A stretch of DNA of 33,728 nucleotides from an uncultured Chloroflexota bacterium (lineage in GTDB: Bacteria; Chloroflexota; Limnocylindria; Limnocylindrales; CSP1-4): the NCBI GenBank assembly GCA_903925955.1, contig CAIYHO010000106.1, positions 1 to 33,728 of the forward strand, written 5' to 3'. The first letter of the stretch is position 1; each line of letters begins with the position of its first letter. The notes under the pieces are model-generated. The model was not told the DNA's origin, did not search any database, and saw only the letters and a list, made by a program, of their open reading frames with translations. This document shows positions 1 to 7,365 of this stretch, one piece after another. The translations under genes were made by a program, and so were the position numbers.

Positions 1-432
1 CGCCGGGTGGCAGCAGGTGAAGATGAGGCGCAGCTGGTCATCGGCGATGGGCGCCATCTCGTCCTCGGCGGCCGCCATCAGCGCAGTGTCCCGTCGCGAG
101 GTCTCAAAGGCCGTATCGGCCACAATCGCATCGGCTTTCGACGCCAGCGTGCGGGCGCGACGAACGCGGTCGATGGCGCGGTTGCGGGCGGTCGTGGTGA
201 TCCAGGCGCCCGGATTGGCCGGGATCCCGTCACGCGGCCAGCGCTCAAGCGCCGCGACATAGGCATCGGCAACCGCCTCCTCGGCCAAGTCGAAATCGCG
301 CAGCACACGGATGAGCGCAGCCGTTGCCCGGCCGTGCTCCTCGGCGAAGACGCGTGCGACGGCACGGCGGGCAACCGCGTCCGCGGCAGCGTCCGGCGCC
401 CCAACCGCCGCCGGCGTGGGCGGCTCGATCAG
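1..432 (-). CDS. ECF-like RNA polymerase sigma factor (COG4941/DUF6596 type), C-terminus outside window
   Basis: Only the N-terminal ~144 codons are present; the gene runs off the left edge. The reading frame is not in the ORF track because it has no ATG, but it translates as a sigma-70 region 2 (ALIRVLRDFDLAEEAVADAY, then ITTTARNRAIDRVRRAR) followed by LRLIFTCCHPA, which is a hallmark of COG4941-type sigma factors. Such proteins direct RNA polymerase to specific promoters and are usually encoded right after a YCII/DGPF protein, as here. The likely start is a CTG that overlaps the YCII stop codon (CTGA), implying translational coupling; I see no in-frame ATG or GTG at a suitable place, and the first GTG would cut into region 2. 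Family assignment is strong; the start codon is inference. Confidence 0.85.
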   Translation of the reverse strand, partial: MIEPPTPAAVGAPDAAADAVARRAVARVFAEEHGRATAALIRVLRDFDLAEEAVADAYVAALERWPRDGIPANPGAWITTTARNRAIDRVRRARTLASKADAIVADTAFETSRRDTALMAAAEDEMAPIADDQLRLIFTCCHPA

Positions 433-776
433 CCCATCTCCAAGATCGGCCTGATCTCGATGGTGCCCAGAGCGGCACCCGGAATGCGCGCGGCGGCCTC
501 AATGGCTGCGTCCAGATCGACAGCGTTGATCAGGTAGTAGCCGCCCAGCTGCTCCTTCGTCTCGGCAAAGGGCCCATCGCTCACGAGGCGCTTGCCGTTC
601 CGGATGGCAACCGTGGTTGCGGCCGACGGGTCCTGCAGCGCCTCCCCGCCCAGATGCTGACCGGTGTCCTCCAGCCAGTGCGTGTAGGCGTCGTACGCCT
701 GCCACATGGCGCCCATCTCGGCCTCATTCTGGGGCTGTGCGGCCGGGTCGCCGTAGATCATCAACAGGTAGCGCAT
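429..776 (-). CDS. YCII-related (DGPF-domain) protein
   Basis: A 115-residue protein beginning MRYLLMIYGDP and containing the LVSDGPFAETKEQLGGYY signature that gives the DGPF/YCII family its name. The fold is a small ferredoxin-like dimeric alpha-beta barrel. Members are routinely paired with COG4941-type sigma factors and may act as sensors or partners, but their biochemical role is unknown. The ATG is preceded by a GAGGGA ribosome binding site about 9 nt upstream. The stop overlaps the start of the downstream sigma factor. Length is typical for the family. Confidence 0.92.
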   Translation of the reverse strand: MRYLLMIYGDPAAQPQNEAEMGAMWQAYDAYTHWLEDTGQHLGGEALQDPSAATTVAIRNGKRLVSDGPFAETKEQLGGYYLINAVDLDAAIEAAARIPGAALGTIEIRPILEMG

Positions 777-897
777 CGCGTTGTCCCTCGGGTACAGGGG
801 CCCGGCAGTTGCGGGCCGTCATCCTAACGACGAATTGCCAAGCGCGATTTCGACAGCGTCACGGGCGCTTCTTGCGGCATCGTGCGAGCATTCCGCC

Positions 898-2415
898 ATG
901 GCGTCGCCCAAGGAGATCCTGGTCATCGGGGGCCGCGAGGTTGCGGTGAGCAACCCCGGGAAGATCTACTTCCCGCAGGCCGGATACACAAAGCTTGATC
1001 TGGTCCGCTACTTCCTGTCGGTGGCCGACGGCGCGGTCCTGGGTGTCCGGGGCCGGCCGATGGCGCTGAAGCGCTTTGTGGACGGGGCCGAAGCCGAACC
1101 CTTCTTCCAGAAGCGCGCGCCGGACAACCGACCGCCGTGGCTGCGCGTTGCCACGCTGACGTTCCCCTCCGGCCGGACGGCCGACGAGATCGTGGTGGAC
1201 GATGCCGCCGGGCTTGCCTGGGTGGCCAACCTTGGCTGTCTTGACCTGAACCCGCACCCGGTCCGCGCAGAGGACCTGGACCACCCCGACGAGCTGCGCG
1301 TGGACCTGGACCCGGTGCCGGGCGTGCCGTGGTCGCAGATCCGCCTCGTGGCCATGGTGGTGCAGGAGTCGCTGGCCTCGGTTGGGCTGGTTGGCTGGCC
1401 GAAGACCTCCGGCTCGCGTGGCATCCACATCAACGTGCGGATTGAGCCGCGCTGGACGTTCCCGGAGGTGCGGCGGGCGGCGCTGGCGCTGGCGCGCGAT
1501 GTGGAGCGGCGTGCGCCCACGCTTGCGACGTCGAAGTGGTGGAAGGAGGAGCGCCACGGCGTATTCCTCGACTACAACCAGAACGCGCGGGACCGTACGG
1601 TGGCGTCTGCCTACTCCGTGCGGCCGCTGCCCGATGCGCGGGTCTCGTTCCCGCTGCGCTGGGACGAGGTACCTGTTGCGGTAGCCGAGGACTTCACGCT
1701 GGCCACCGTGCCCGCGATCTACGCGGCTCGGGGCGATGCTGGCGCTGGTATCGATGCCGCCGTGGGCTCGCTTGAGGCGCTCCTGGAGCTGTCCGCGCGT
1801 GATGAGGCTGAGGGGCTGGGCGATGCGCCCTGGCCACCGAACTACGCGAAGCAGGACGGGGAGCCGCCGCGGGTCCAGCCGTCGCGTGCGCGCCGCCCGG
1901 CTTCCGAGTACCAGCCGGGCAAGGGCGTTGCCGGTGGTCCGCCACCGGACGTTGCTGCCGAGCGGGCAGCCGCCGTGGCCGCTGGGGATCCCAACGCGGG
2001 TCTGCCGCAGCTGCCCACTCTGGCGCCCGGGTCCGAGGGCTGGCAGGGCACCCGCCCAACGCCCACCGGCCGTCGCCGCTCGTCCATCCCCGTCATCGAG
2101 ATCGCCCGCGCCGCGTCCAAGCGCGAGGTCCAGGCGGGCTTCGAGCGCTGGTCCCTGCGCCACCCGGAAGCCGCCGCGCACCTCGAGCCCGCAGACGTCC
2201 TCACCGACGCCATGCGCGGCCGCTCATCTGCCTGGTACCGCCTGCGCGTCAACCTGACACATGTCCCGGAGCCGCTGCGCCCGGCCCAGGAGGAACTCGA
2301 CCCGGACTACGACCCGTGGGCGTCAATCACGCCCGAGGAGCGCGCCGCGTGGGAGACCGCGCAGGCAGCTCTTGGTGGGCGACGAACGGCACCAAGGAGG
2401 CGCGACGATGGTTGA
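898..2415 (+). CDS. Stand-alone LigD-type polymerase/primase domain (NHEJ)
   Basis: 505 residues from the ATG at 898; the longer ORF from 781 adds an unlike N-terminus and is not favoured. Residues ~10-275 are an archaeo-eukaryotic primase-like polymerase domain: the metal-binding pair in ELRVDLDPVPG (D136, D138), the nucleotide-binding SGSRGIHINV (H177) and the third acidic residue in FLDYNQNARDRTVASAYSVRP (D225). This domain fills gaps and adds nucleotides at broken DNA ends. A disordered Pro/Ala/Arg-rich linker (~350-420) leads to a C-terminal segment (YRLRVNLTHVPEPLRPAQE, then LDPDYDPW) like that of actinobacterial stand-alone polymerases. No ligase or phosphoesterase domain is fused. A LigC-like ligase lies 4 kb away, so the NHEJ activities are split. 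The stop overlaps the next gene by 8 nt. Confidence 0.9.
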   Translation: MASPKEILVIGGREVAVSNPGKIYFPQAGYTKLDLVRYFLSVADGAVLGVRGRPMALKRFVDGAEAEPFFQKRAPDNRPPWLRVATLTFPSGRTADEIVVDDAAGLAWVANLGCLDLNPHPVRAEDLDHPDELRVDLDPVPGVPWSQIRLVAMVVQESLASVGLVGWPKTSGSRGIHINVRIEPRWTFPEVRRAALALARDVERRAPTLATSKWWKEERHGVFLDYNQNARDRTVASAYSVRPLPDARVSFPLRWDEVPVAVAEDFTLATVPAIYAARGDAGAGIDAAVGSLEALLELSARDEAEGLGDAPWPPNYAKQDGEPPRVQPSRARRPASEYQPGKGVAGGPPPDVAAERAAAVAAGDPNAGLPQLPTLAPGSEGWQGTRPTPTGRRRSSIPVIEIARAASKREVQAGFERWSLRHPEAAAHLEPADVLTDAMRGRSSAWYRLRVNLTHVPEPLRPAQEELDPDYDPWASITPEERAAWETAQAALGGRRTAPRRRDDG

Positions 2416-2851
2416 ACGGTCCGATGTCGAGCGGTTCATCGACGACTATCGCCGGGCGTTCGAACGCTTTGATGTTGCGAGGGTGGCCGGGTATTTCGCG
2501 TTTCCCCTGCACGTGACCGGCGACGCGGCCGAGGTCACCGTCGTCAGCATCCCTTCGCTTGAGGCGTGGCTGCCGCAAATCGAGCGCATCGTCGGCGCCT
2601 ACCGGCTGCTGGGCGTGGCGTCCGCACGCCCGGGCGACATCCGGATCCGGCTCGTCACAGAGCGAATCGCGCAGGTGACAGTCGACTGGGCCCTAGATGA
2701 CGCCCAGGATGACTGCGTCTACGACTTCAACGCCTCGTACACGCTCGCCGACTTTGGCGCCGGGCTGCGGATCACGGCCATCGCCCACAACGAGCGCCCG
2801 AAGATGATGGCGGCGCTCGCTCGTAAACAGGCCGCTGATCGCACCGCCTAG
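2408..2851 (+). CDS. SnoaL/NTF2-like protein
   Basis: 147 residues starting MVERSDVERFIDDYRRAFERFD, with a strong AGGAGG ribosome binding site 7 nt upstream that sets this start inside the end of the polymerase gene. The predicted pattern of N-terminal helices and then curved strands (FAFPLHVTG; ITAIAHNERPKMMAAL at the end) resembles NTF2-like/SnoaL folds, which form a conical pocket that binds or converts small molecules. No catalytic residues can be assigned. The 8-nt overlap suggests co-transcription with the polymerase; a functional link to end-joining is not shown. It is convergent with the PIN-like gene. Confidence 0.7.
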   Translation: MVERSDVERFIDDYRRAFERFDVARVAGYFAFPLHVTGDAAEVTVVSIPSLEAWLPQIERIVGAYRLLGVASARPGDIRIRLVTERIAQVTVDWALDDAQDDCVYDFNASYTLADFGAGLRITAIAHNERPKMMAALARKQAADRTA

Positions 2852-2868
2852 CGATCCCGCGGGCACAC

Positions 2869-3237
2869 CTACGCCGTCGCCGGGAGCCAGAGCACCGCGT
2901 TCACGAGGTCGCTGGGCCGCTGCGCCAACTCGAGTGCCTCCAGCGCGTCCGCGATCCGCCCCACGCCAGCCCGAGTTGGCGGTGTAGCGCGCGAACTGCA
3001 GAGCACCACGCCGGGGTGCGGCCGGCCGGCCGAAATCTCCACGGCGGCCAGCGCGCGGAAGCCCGCGATGTCGTAGGTCACAACCGTCCGGCTCTCAACC
3101 GTGGCGGCTTCCCAGACCCGGCGATCGATGGCCCCACGGAGGTCCGCCCGCTCAGCACTGGCCACCGCGTCATGGCCGCGAGCCCGCAGGATGTCGGCCA
3201 CGGCAACCGGCACGTGTTCGTCAAGCAGAACCCTCAC
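2869..3237 (-). CDS. PIN-like toxin, DUF5615 family
   Basis: 122 residues. The opening MRVLLDEHVPVAVADILRARGHD is the DUF5615 (Mut7-C/PIN-like) signature, with D6/E7 as first acidic residues and a later acidic site in TVVTYDIAGFRAL. Proteins of this family are predicted metal-dependent ribonucleases and are usually the downstream partner of a DUF433-type or RHH antitoxin. Here the ATG overlaps the stop of the upstream RHH gene by 4 nt (ATGA), the standard coupling of a toxin-antitoxin pair. Length is normal and the frame is intact, so the toxin is probably active. Toxicity itself is inferred. Confidence 0.85.
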   Translation of the reverse strand: MRVLLDEHVPVAVADILRARGHDAVASAERADLRGAIDRRVWEAATVESRTVVTYDIAGFRALAAVEISAGRPHPGVVLCSSRATPPTRAGVGRIADALEALELAQRPSDLVNAVLWLPATA

Positions 3238-3671
3238 GGGAAGAGCCGGCGCCGCTTCTCCTGCAGCGCGAACTCTCGCTCGAAGATCGCCTCGTTCTCG
3301 GCCAGCCAGGCGTCGATCTCCTCCGTGTACGTCAAGTAGTAGTCAAGCGCGATCTGCACCCTCGTCGCAGGCAGGTTCAACAGCGACGCAACCTCATGTA
3401 CGTCCCCGGCATTCGCCTTGAGCACCATCACGATCTCCCAGACGTCCGGCCCGCCCACAACCGCCGCGCGCCGTCCGGCCGGCCCATCCGCGAACCGGAT
3501 GCCAGGGTGCTCCACGAGGCGCAGCCCCTCCTCGAGGTACTGCTCCGCCAATGAGGTCCGCGTTGTGCCCTGCATCGCGGCGCGCACGTCTAGCCGCTTC
3601 ACCATGTCTGGCGGCAGGCGGAAGCTGCTGACCTCTCGAACCGCCTTCTTGGAACCTTGTCGCTCGCTCAT
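3234..3671 (-). CDS. RHH-type antitoxin with DUF433-like C-terminal region
   Basis: 145 residues. Residues ~14-55 (EVSSFRLPPDMVKRLDVRAA, then TSLAEQYLEEGLRL) look like a ribbon-helix-helix DNA-binding unit. The middle part has the DUF433-like helix-turn-helix pattern (PDVWEIVMVLKANAGDVHEV, then ASLLNLPATRVQIALDYY), followed by a charged helical tail (EIDAWLAENEAIFEREFALQ) that could wrap the partner. This combination directly upstream of a DUF5615 protein identifies the antitoxin and likely autorepressor. The ATG lies 6 nt after a TACGAT box and has no Shine-Dalgarno sequence. The 22-nt gap to the upstream XRE gene holds part of its promoter. Confidence 0.82.
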   Translation of the reverse strand: MSERQGSKKAVREVSSFRLPPDMVKRLDVRAAMQGTTRTSLAEQYLEEGLRLVEHPGIRFADGPAGRRAAVVGGPDVWEIVMVLKANAGDVHEVASLLNLPATRVQIALDYYLTYTEEIDAWLAENEAIFEREFALQEKRRRLFP

Positions 3672-3705
3672 GCCGACATCGTAACTCGTCGTATTACGTC
3701 GTCAA
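3672..3705 (-). promoter_or_regulatory. Promoter of the toxin-antitoxin pair with palindromic operator
   Basis: Read on the minus strand: TTGACG (-35, 3705-3700), a 16-nt spacer, TACGAT (-10, 3683-3678), 6 nt, then ATG. The spacer region carries a GTAA-N9-TTAC palindrome (3681-3697), well placed for autorepression by an RHH protein. The -35 box and part of the spacer lie inside the last codons of the upstream XRE gene, so the pair has its own promoter. No Shine-Dalgarno sequence fits between the -10 box and the ATG, which suggests a leaderless transcript. Confidence 0.6.
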
Positions 3706-4458
3706 CACTGTCTGCGCTCGGGGTGCACTCGGCGAGGCCGTGATCCGATACCCATCGGGCGTGCTGTGTGCCCAGAGCATTGCGGCCCCAGGCCAGGGTC
3801 CGGTCCCAGTGAGCGCAGCGAGTGCCGCGTCCGGCGACCCCGGATAGGACGCGGCGATCAGCGCGCCAAACTCCCGGACAACGTCCCGGTTGTGCCGAGT
3901 GGCCCTCACAACCAGGAGGCGCGAAATGGTCGCCGTCTCGCCGTCCCGGTACGGCCACACTGCGGCCGACGGCAGCGACGACGCCTTGTCCCGGCTCCGT
4001 CGGAGCAGTTGCTCTAGCCGACGCAGCTCGGACTCAATTTCGGTGGCGATAGCCAAGTGCTCTGCCGCGTCATGGAACACAAGGTCAATCGAACCGCGGG
4101 CTGGCCGCCACACGCCCACCTCGGGCCACGGACCCCACCGAACGTGTGCCAGCCGCAACAGCGCCACCGCGATGGCCGACTGGTGCCGATCACGTATCGG
4201 GGATCCCGTGTTGGGGTAGAGGCGGCACGCAAGGTCCGCACCCAGCGCGGCCGCAATGCGCGCGTAGATCTCCAGCGTTGGCTCGGCCTTGTGCTCCTCG
4301 ATTCGCGACAGGTAGCCCTGCGAGATCCCGCATGCGGCCGCGACCTGCCGTTGGCTTGCGCCCGCGTCCTCGCGCATGCGGACGATGTCCTCCGCCATCT
4401 GGTACCTAATCGACGCCAGCCGCTTGATCGCGTCGCTCTGGATCTTCGTGAGGCTCAT
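3694..4458 (-). CDS. XRE-family regulator with degenerate nuclease-like C-terminal domain
   Basis: 254 residues. Residues ~16-78 form a Cro/CI helix-turn-helix (VRMREDAGASQRQVAAACGI, SQGYLSRIEEHKAEP). The C-terminal part has the layout seen in restriction-endonuclease-like domains of actinobacterial XRE proteins: GSIDLVFHD (D125), then LAIATEIESELRRLEQLL. The usual E-x-K motif reads E140-I-E142 here, so lysine is missing and catalysis is doubtful. It lies just upstream of the toxin-antitoxin pair, same strand, 22 nt apart. A second protein of the same architecture lies at 31098-31904, and both genes share an operator-like upstream sequence. The domain assignment is by pattern only; it could also be a ligand- or protein-binding fold. 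Confidence 0.78.
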   Translation of the reverse strand: MSLTKIQSDAIKRLASIRYQMAEDIVRMREDAGASQRQVAAACGISQGYLSRIEEHKAEPTLEIYARIAAALGADLACRLYPNTGSPIRDRHQSAIAVALLRLAHVRWGPWPEVGVWRPARGSIDLVFHDAAEHLAIATEIESELRRLEQLLRRSRDKASSLPSAAVWPYRDGETATISRLLVVRATRHNRDVVREFGALIAASYPGSPDAALAALTGTGPWPGAAMLWAHSTPDGYRITASPSAPRAQTVLTT

Positions 4459-4508
4459 GCCGACATTGAAGCGACAGCCGCTTATCTGCGACTTATCTGC
4501 GGCTCATC
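4459..4508 (-). promoter_or_regulatory. Promoter and three-box operator of the XRE gene
   Basis: On the minus strand, TTCAAT (4470-4465) lies 6 nt before the ATG as a -10 candidate. Upstream are GATAAG boxes at 4486-4481 and 4497-4492, separated by 11 bp start to start, plus a weaker third box (GATGAG, 4508-4503) at the same period. One helical turn between boxes suggests cooperative binding on one DNA face. The nearest box ends 22 bp from the ATG. The same arrangement precedes the XRE gene at 31904. Confidence 0.6.
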
Positions 4509-4535
4509 TCGGGCACTCCTCGAGCCCTGGCGTCC

Positions 4536-4783
4536 CGGATATTCCTGCGGGGCATCGATTCCCACCACGAAGTGCCGCAGCGATGCCCGGCAGGCATCAC
4601 CGGAGCAGAAACGGGGGCGAAGCGGGGGCGAAACCGGCGTCGCGATGCCCGGCAGGCATCACCACGACACGATCGGGGCAAAACTGATGCCCCCGGGAAA
4701 TACCCGCGGCAAGGGGCGGCGAGGGGCGACGGGAACCGGCGAAGCAGTGCCCAAATCGATGCCCCCGGGGAATACCCGCGGCA
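4536..4783. repeat. Cluster of short GATGCC/GGCATC hairpin repeats
   Basis: This fills most of the 370-bp gene-free stretch 4459-4828. A 22-bp unit (GCGATGCCCGGCAGGCATCA core) occurs exactly twice, at 4580-4601 and 4642-4663; each contains the stem GATGCC-N5-GGCATC. A 26-bp unit (GATGCCCCCGGG to CCCGCGGCA) occurs at 4686-4711 and 4758-4783 with one difference, and can also pair ATGCC with GGCAT. A degenerate inverted copy lies at 4536-4556. All share the GATGCC end. This looks like a REP-type cluster and may also act as a terminator downstream of the M48 protease gene. Confidence 0.7.
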
Positions 4784-4828
4784 TGCCGTGGCGGGGTGGG
4801 CGCGCTGACGAATCGCACCGCCTAACGC

Positions 4829-6235
4829 CTAGTCCACGTCCTCCTGGATCAACCCGTCGTCGGCCAAGGGTGGCTGACCGCGCAGCTCGCGAAGGCGGTT
4901 GACGCGGTCGATGGTGCGCGGGTGCGTTGAGAAGATCCCGGCTGCGCGCTTCTCGCGAGCCCGGATGGGGTTGACAAACCAGAGCGGCGCCGTGGCGCGG
5001 TTGGCGGCAAGCAGCGCCTGGTCCGTCCGAGCCGCTCGCAGCAGCGCGCCCTCCAGTGCCGCCGGGTTGCGCCCCAGCTCCACGGCCGTGGCGTCGGCGA
5101 GGTACTCGCGCTGTCGCGACACGGCCACCTGGGTGAGGCGCGCGAACACCGGTGCAATGGCGTTGAGCACCGTGGCCACCAGCAGCAGGACAAGGACAAA
5201 GATGATGATGGCCAGGACGATGGCGAATGCATCGCCCGCGTCCGAATCGCCGCCACCGCCGCCGCTGCTGCCGCCGCCACCGCCTCCGCCACCACCGCCG
5301 CTTGACCCGCCGCCGGATGACGAGCCGCCGCCTCCCCAGTGGCCGAAGCCCCAGGAGCCGCCGCTGCCGCCACCACCGGCCGCATCCGCGATGAGCCTCG
5401 GGATCCGAAACGGCAACGTCACCACGCGGAAGAACCCGTCGGCCACCAGTACCACCGCGCCCACGCCGATGGCGGCGATCAGGCTGTAGCGGCTGTCGTA
5501 GTTGCGGATGTGGGCGAGCTCATGGGCCACCACGCCCTGGAGCTCCTCGCGCGACATGACGTTGAGCAGCCCGCGCGTCACCACCAGCACGGCGTGCTCC
5601 GGGTCACGCCCGGCGGCAAACGCGTTGGGCGCGTTCTCCTCCACCACATACAGCCCGGGTGCCGGGATCCCTGCCGCAATGGCCAGCTCGGTCACGGTGT
5701 CGCGCAATGGCCCTGCGTCATCGGCCGCCAAGGGCCGGGCAGACGAGATGCGCAGCAGCGCCCGCTCGCCGCGCGTGTAGGCCAGCCACGCCGAGGCCGC
5801 GCCAATCGCCACGGCCCCGCCGGCAAACGCCAGCCCAACGGACGTTCGCAGCGACACGACCGCCGCAATCACATAGGCGGTCAGCGCAAGCAGGACCACG
5901 ATGGCAGCCGACAGCAGGAGTGCGTCCCGCCGATTGACGGCCGCCTGCGACCAGAACGTATCGCCTGCGGGCGCGATGCGGTGCAGCACCAGCGGCGTCA
6001 CCACCAGCAGGATCAGCGCAACCAAGAGCACCACCGCCGGCTCCCACGGGGTAATCCCCAGCGGCCCCGGCTTGAAGGTGAACGGCAGGACGCCGTACTC
6101 GCCCACGTAGTACACAACCAGCGCCGTGATCAGCGGCACCAACACCAGCACTGCGATGAACGCCAGACCGATGCGGCCGTAGTCAGCGTCGGCAATCCCT
6201 GAGGCGATCTGCGAACGATCCCCCCGCTTGCTCAT
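4829..6235 (-). CDS. M48 family membrane metalloprotease (HtpX-like) with poly-Gly loop
   Basis: 468 residues. Four hydrophobic segments (~22-43, 67-86, 107-128, 133-152) precede the protease domain. The zinc site is HELAH at 238-242 (VVAHELAHIRNYD); the third ligand is probably the Glu in SRQREYLADATAVEL (~377). A further membrane segment (~336-362) follows a very Gly/Ser-rich insertion (~287-330) containing a run of ten glycines. The C-terminus carries the FSTHPRTIDRVNRL motif typical of HtpX relatives. The family degrades misfolded or damaged membrane proteins. Its ATG overlaps the stop of the upstream ligase gene (ATGA), so the two are co-transcribed. Confidence 0.9.
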   Translation of the reverse strand: MSKRGDRSQIASGIADADYGRIGLAFIAVLVLVPLITALVVYYVGEYGVLPFTFKPGPLGITPWEPAVVLLVALILLVVTPLVLHRIAPAGDTFWSQAAVNRRDALLLSAAIVVLLALTAYVIAAVVSLRTSVGLAFAGGAVAIGAASAWLAYTRGERALLRISSARPLAADDAGPLRDTVTELAIAAGIPAPGLYVVEENAPNAFAAGRDPEHAVLVVTRGLLNVMSREELQGVVAHELAHIRNYDSRYSLIAAIGVGAVVLVADGFFRVVTLPFRIPRLIADAAGGGGSGGSWGFGHWGGGGSSSGGGSSGGGGGGGGGGSSGGGGGDSDAGDAFAIVLAIIIFVLVLLLVATVLNAIAPVFARLTQVAVSRQREYLADATAVELGRNPAALEGALLRAARTDQALLAANRATAPLWFVNPIRAREKRAAGIFSTHPRTIDRVNRLRELRGQPPLADDGLIQEDVD

Positions 6236-7317
6236 TCCCCGAAGATCCTCGAGAGCAGGAACGGCGCCGTGGTCTCCAGCTGGTCATAGCGGCAGTCGCG
6301 CGGCGTGCGGTCGGGCCGCCAGCGCCGGAACGTTGACGCATGGCGGAACCGGTCGCCCTGCATGTGGTCGTACGCCACCTCAACCACGCGCTTGCAGCGC
6401 AAGGGCTCCCACGAGAGGTCCTTGCCTCGGTTCCAGCGCGAACTCGCACCCGGCAGCCGCTGGCCGGAACCCTCTGCGCCAAACGACGCCTGGTCAGCCC
6501 ACTCGCGCCACGGGTGATTGTTGAGCGCGTCGTCGCGCAGCGGCGCCAACTCGGCGAGCAGCGCCTCGCGCCGTTCCCATGTGAACGACGCCGTGATCCC
6601 CACGTGGTGGAGCTTGCCCCCGGCGTCATACAGCCCCAACAGCAGCGACCCGACGTGTGTTCCCAGGCCGTTCTTGTGCCAGCGGAACCCGGCCACCACG
6701 CAATCGGCGGTGCGCTCGTGCTTGACCTTCACCATGGCGCGCTTGCCCGGCTGATACGTCCCGTCAAGGCGCTTGGCCACAACGCCGTCGAGACCCGCGC
6801 CCTCAAACCTGTCAAACCAGTCGGCGGCCACCGCCCGATCCAGCGTGGCGGGTGTCAGGTAGATGGGCGCCGTTGCCCCGCCCAGCACCGCCTCCAGTCG
6901 CGCACGCCGCTCTGACTGCGGCTGCTCCCGCAGATCCTCGTCGCCCAGCGCCAGCAGGTCCCACGCCACAAACGAGGCCGGCGACTCAGCCGCCAGCGTC
7001 CGCACACGCGAGTCCGCCGGGTGGATGCGCAGGAGGAGCGCGTCAAAGTCCAGGGCGCCGCCGCGGGCAATCACAATCTCGCCGTCCAGCACACAGCGCT
7101 CTGGCAACTGCTTGAGAAACGGCAAGGCCAGCTCCGGGAAGTACCGGTCCAGAGGCTTCAGTTCGCGCGACTGGATAAACACCTCGTCGCCGTCCTTGAA
7201 GACCATGGCTCGGAAGCCATCCCATTTGGGCTCAAAGAGCCAGCCGTCACCAGGCGGCAGACCGGAGGAGGGCTTGGCGAGCATCGGCTCGACGGGGTGG
7301 CTGAAGGGGAGCGCCAT
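6232..7317 (-). CDS. ligC: ATP-dependent DNA ligase, LigC type
   Basis: 361 residues, the usual length of mycobacterial LigC. The adenylation motif is EPKWDGFRA with K31 as nucleophile; further motifs are CVLDGEIVI (motif III region), AGLDGVVAKRLDG (motif IV) and MVKVKHERTADCVV (motif V). The C-terminal OB domain includes VGSLLLGLYD and ends with the LigC-type tail FRRWRPDRTPRDCRYDQLE. It seals nicks using ATP and serves in end joining or base-excision repair. The stand-alone polymerase at 898 would supply gap filling. No Ku gene is present here. Upstream, TATCGT lies 6 nt before the ATG and no Shine-Dalgarno sequence is evident. It is followed without a gap by the M48 protease gene. Confidence 0.93.
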   Translation of the reverse strand: MALPFSHPVEPMLAKPSSGLPPGDGWLFEPKWDGFRAMVFKDGDEVFIQSRELKPLDRYFPELALPFLKQLPERCVLDGEIVIARGGALDFDALLLRIHPADSRVRTLAAESPASFVAWDLLALGDEDLREQPQSERRARLEAVLGGATAPIYLTPATLDRAVAADWFDRFEGAGLDGVVAKRLDGTYQPGKRAMVKVKHERTADCVVAGFRWHKNGLGTHVGSLLLGLYDAGGKLHHVGITASFTWERREALLAELAPLRDDALNNHPWREWADQASFGAEGSGQRLPGASSRWNRGKDLSWEPLRCKRVVEVAYDHMQGDRFRHASTFRRWRPDRTPRDCRYDQLETTAPFLLSRIFGE

Positions 7318-7329
7318 ACCCGCACGATA
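7318..7329 (-). promoter_or_regulatory. -10-like box directly before ligC start
   Basis: On the minus strand TATCGT (7329-7324) is followed by 6 nt and then ATG. The spacing matches leaderless promoters. No good -35 box is visible 16-18 nt further upstream. Confidence 0.4.
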
Positions 7330-7365
7330 CCGCGCGCTGCAAGATGCGCCTCTCGGGCGGCAGGG

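Noticed and set aside
859-2181. 440-residue minus-strand ORF opposite the LigD-type polymerase
   Set aside because: Composition is typical of an antisense shadow; the plus strand has all catalytic motifs of the polymerase.
4580-4783. CRISPR array
   Set aside because: Only two copies each of two different units, with stems at their ends and no regular spacers; no cas genes nearby.
4057-4902. 281-residue plus-strand ORF running through the XRE gene and the hairpin repeats
   Set aside because: It is antisense to the XRE gene, and the rest is repeat sequence translated by chance (repeated MPPGNTRG-like peptides).
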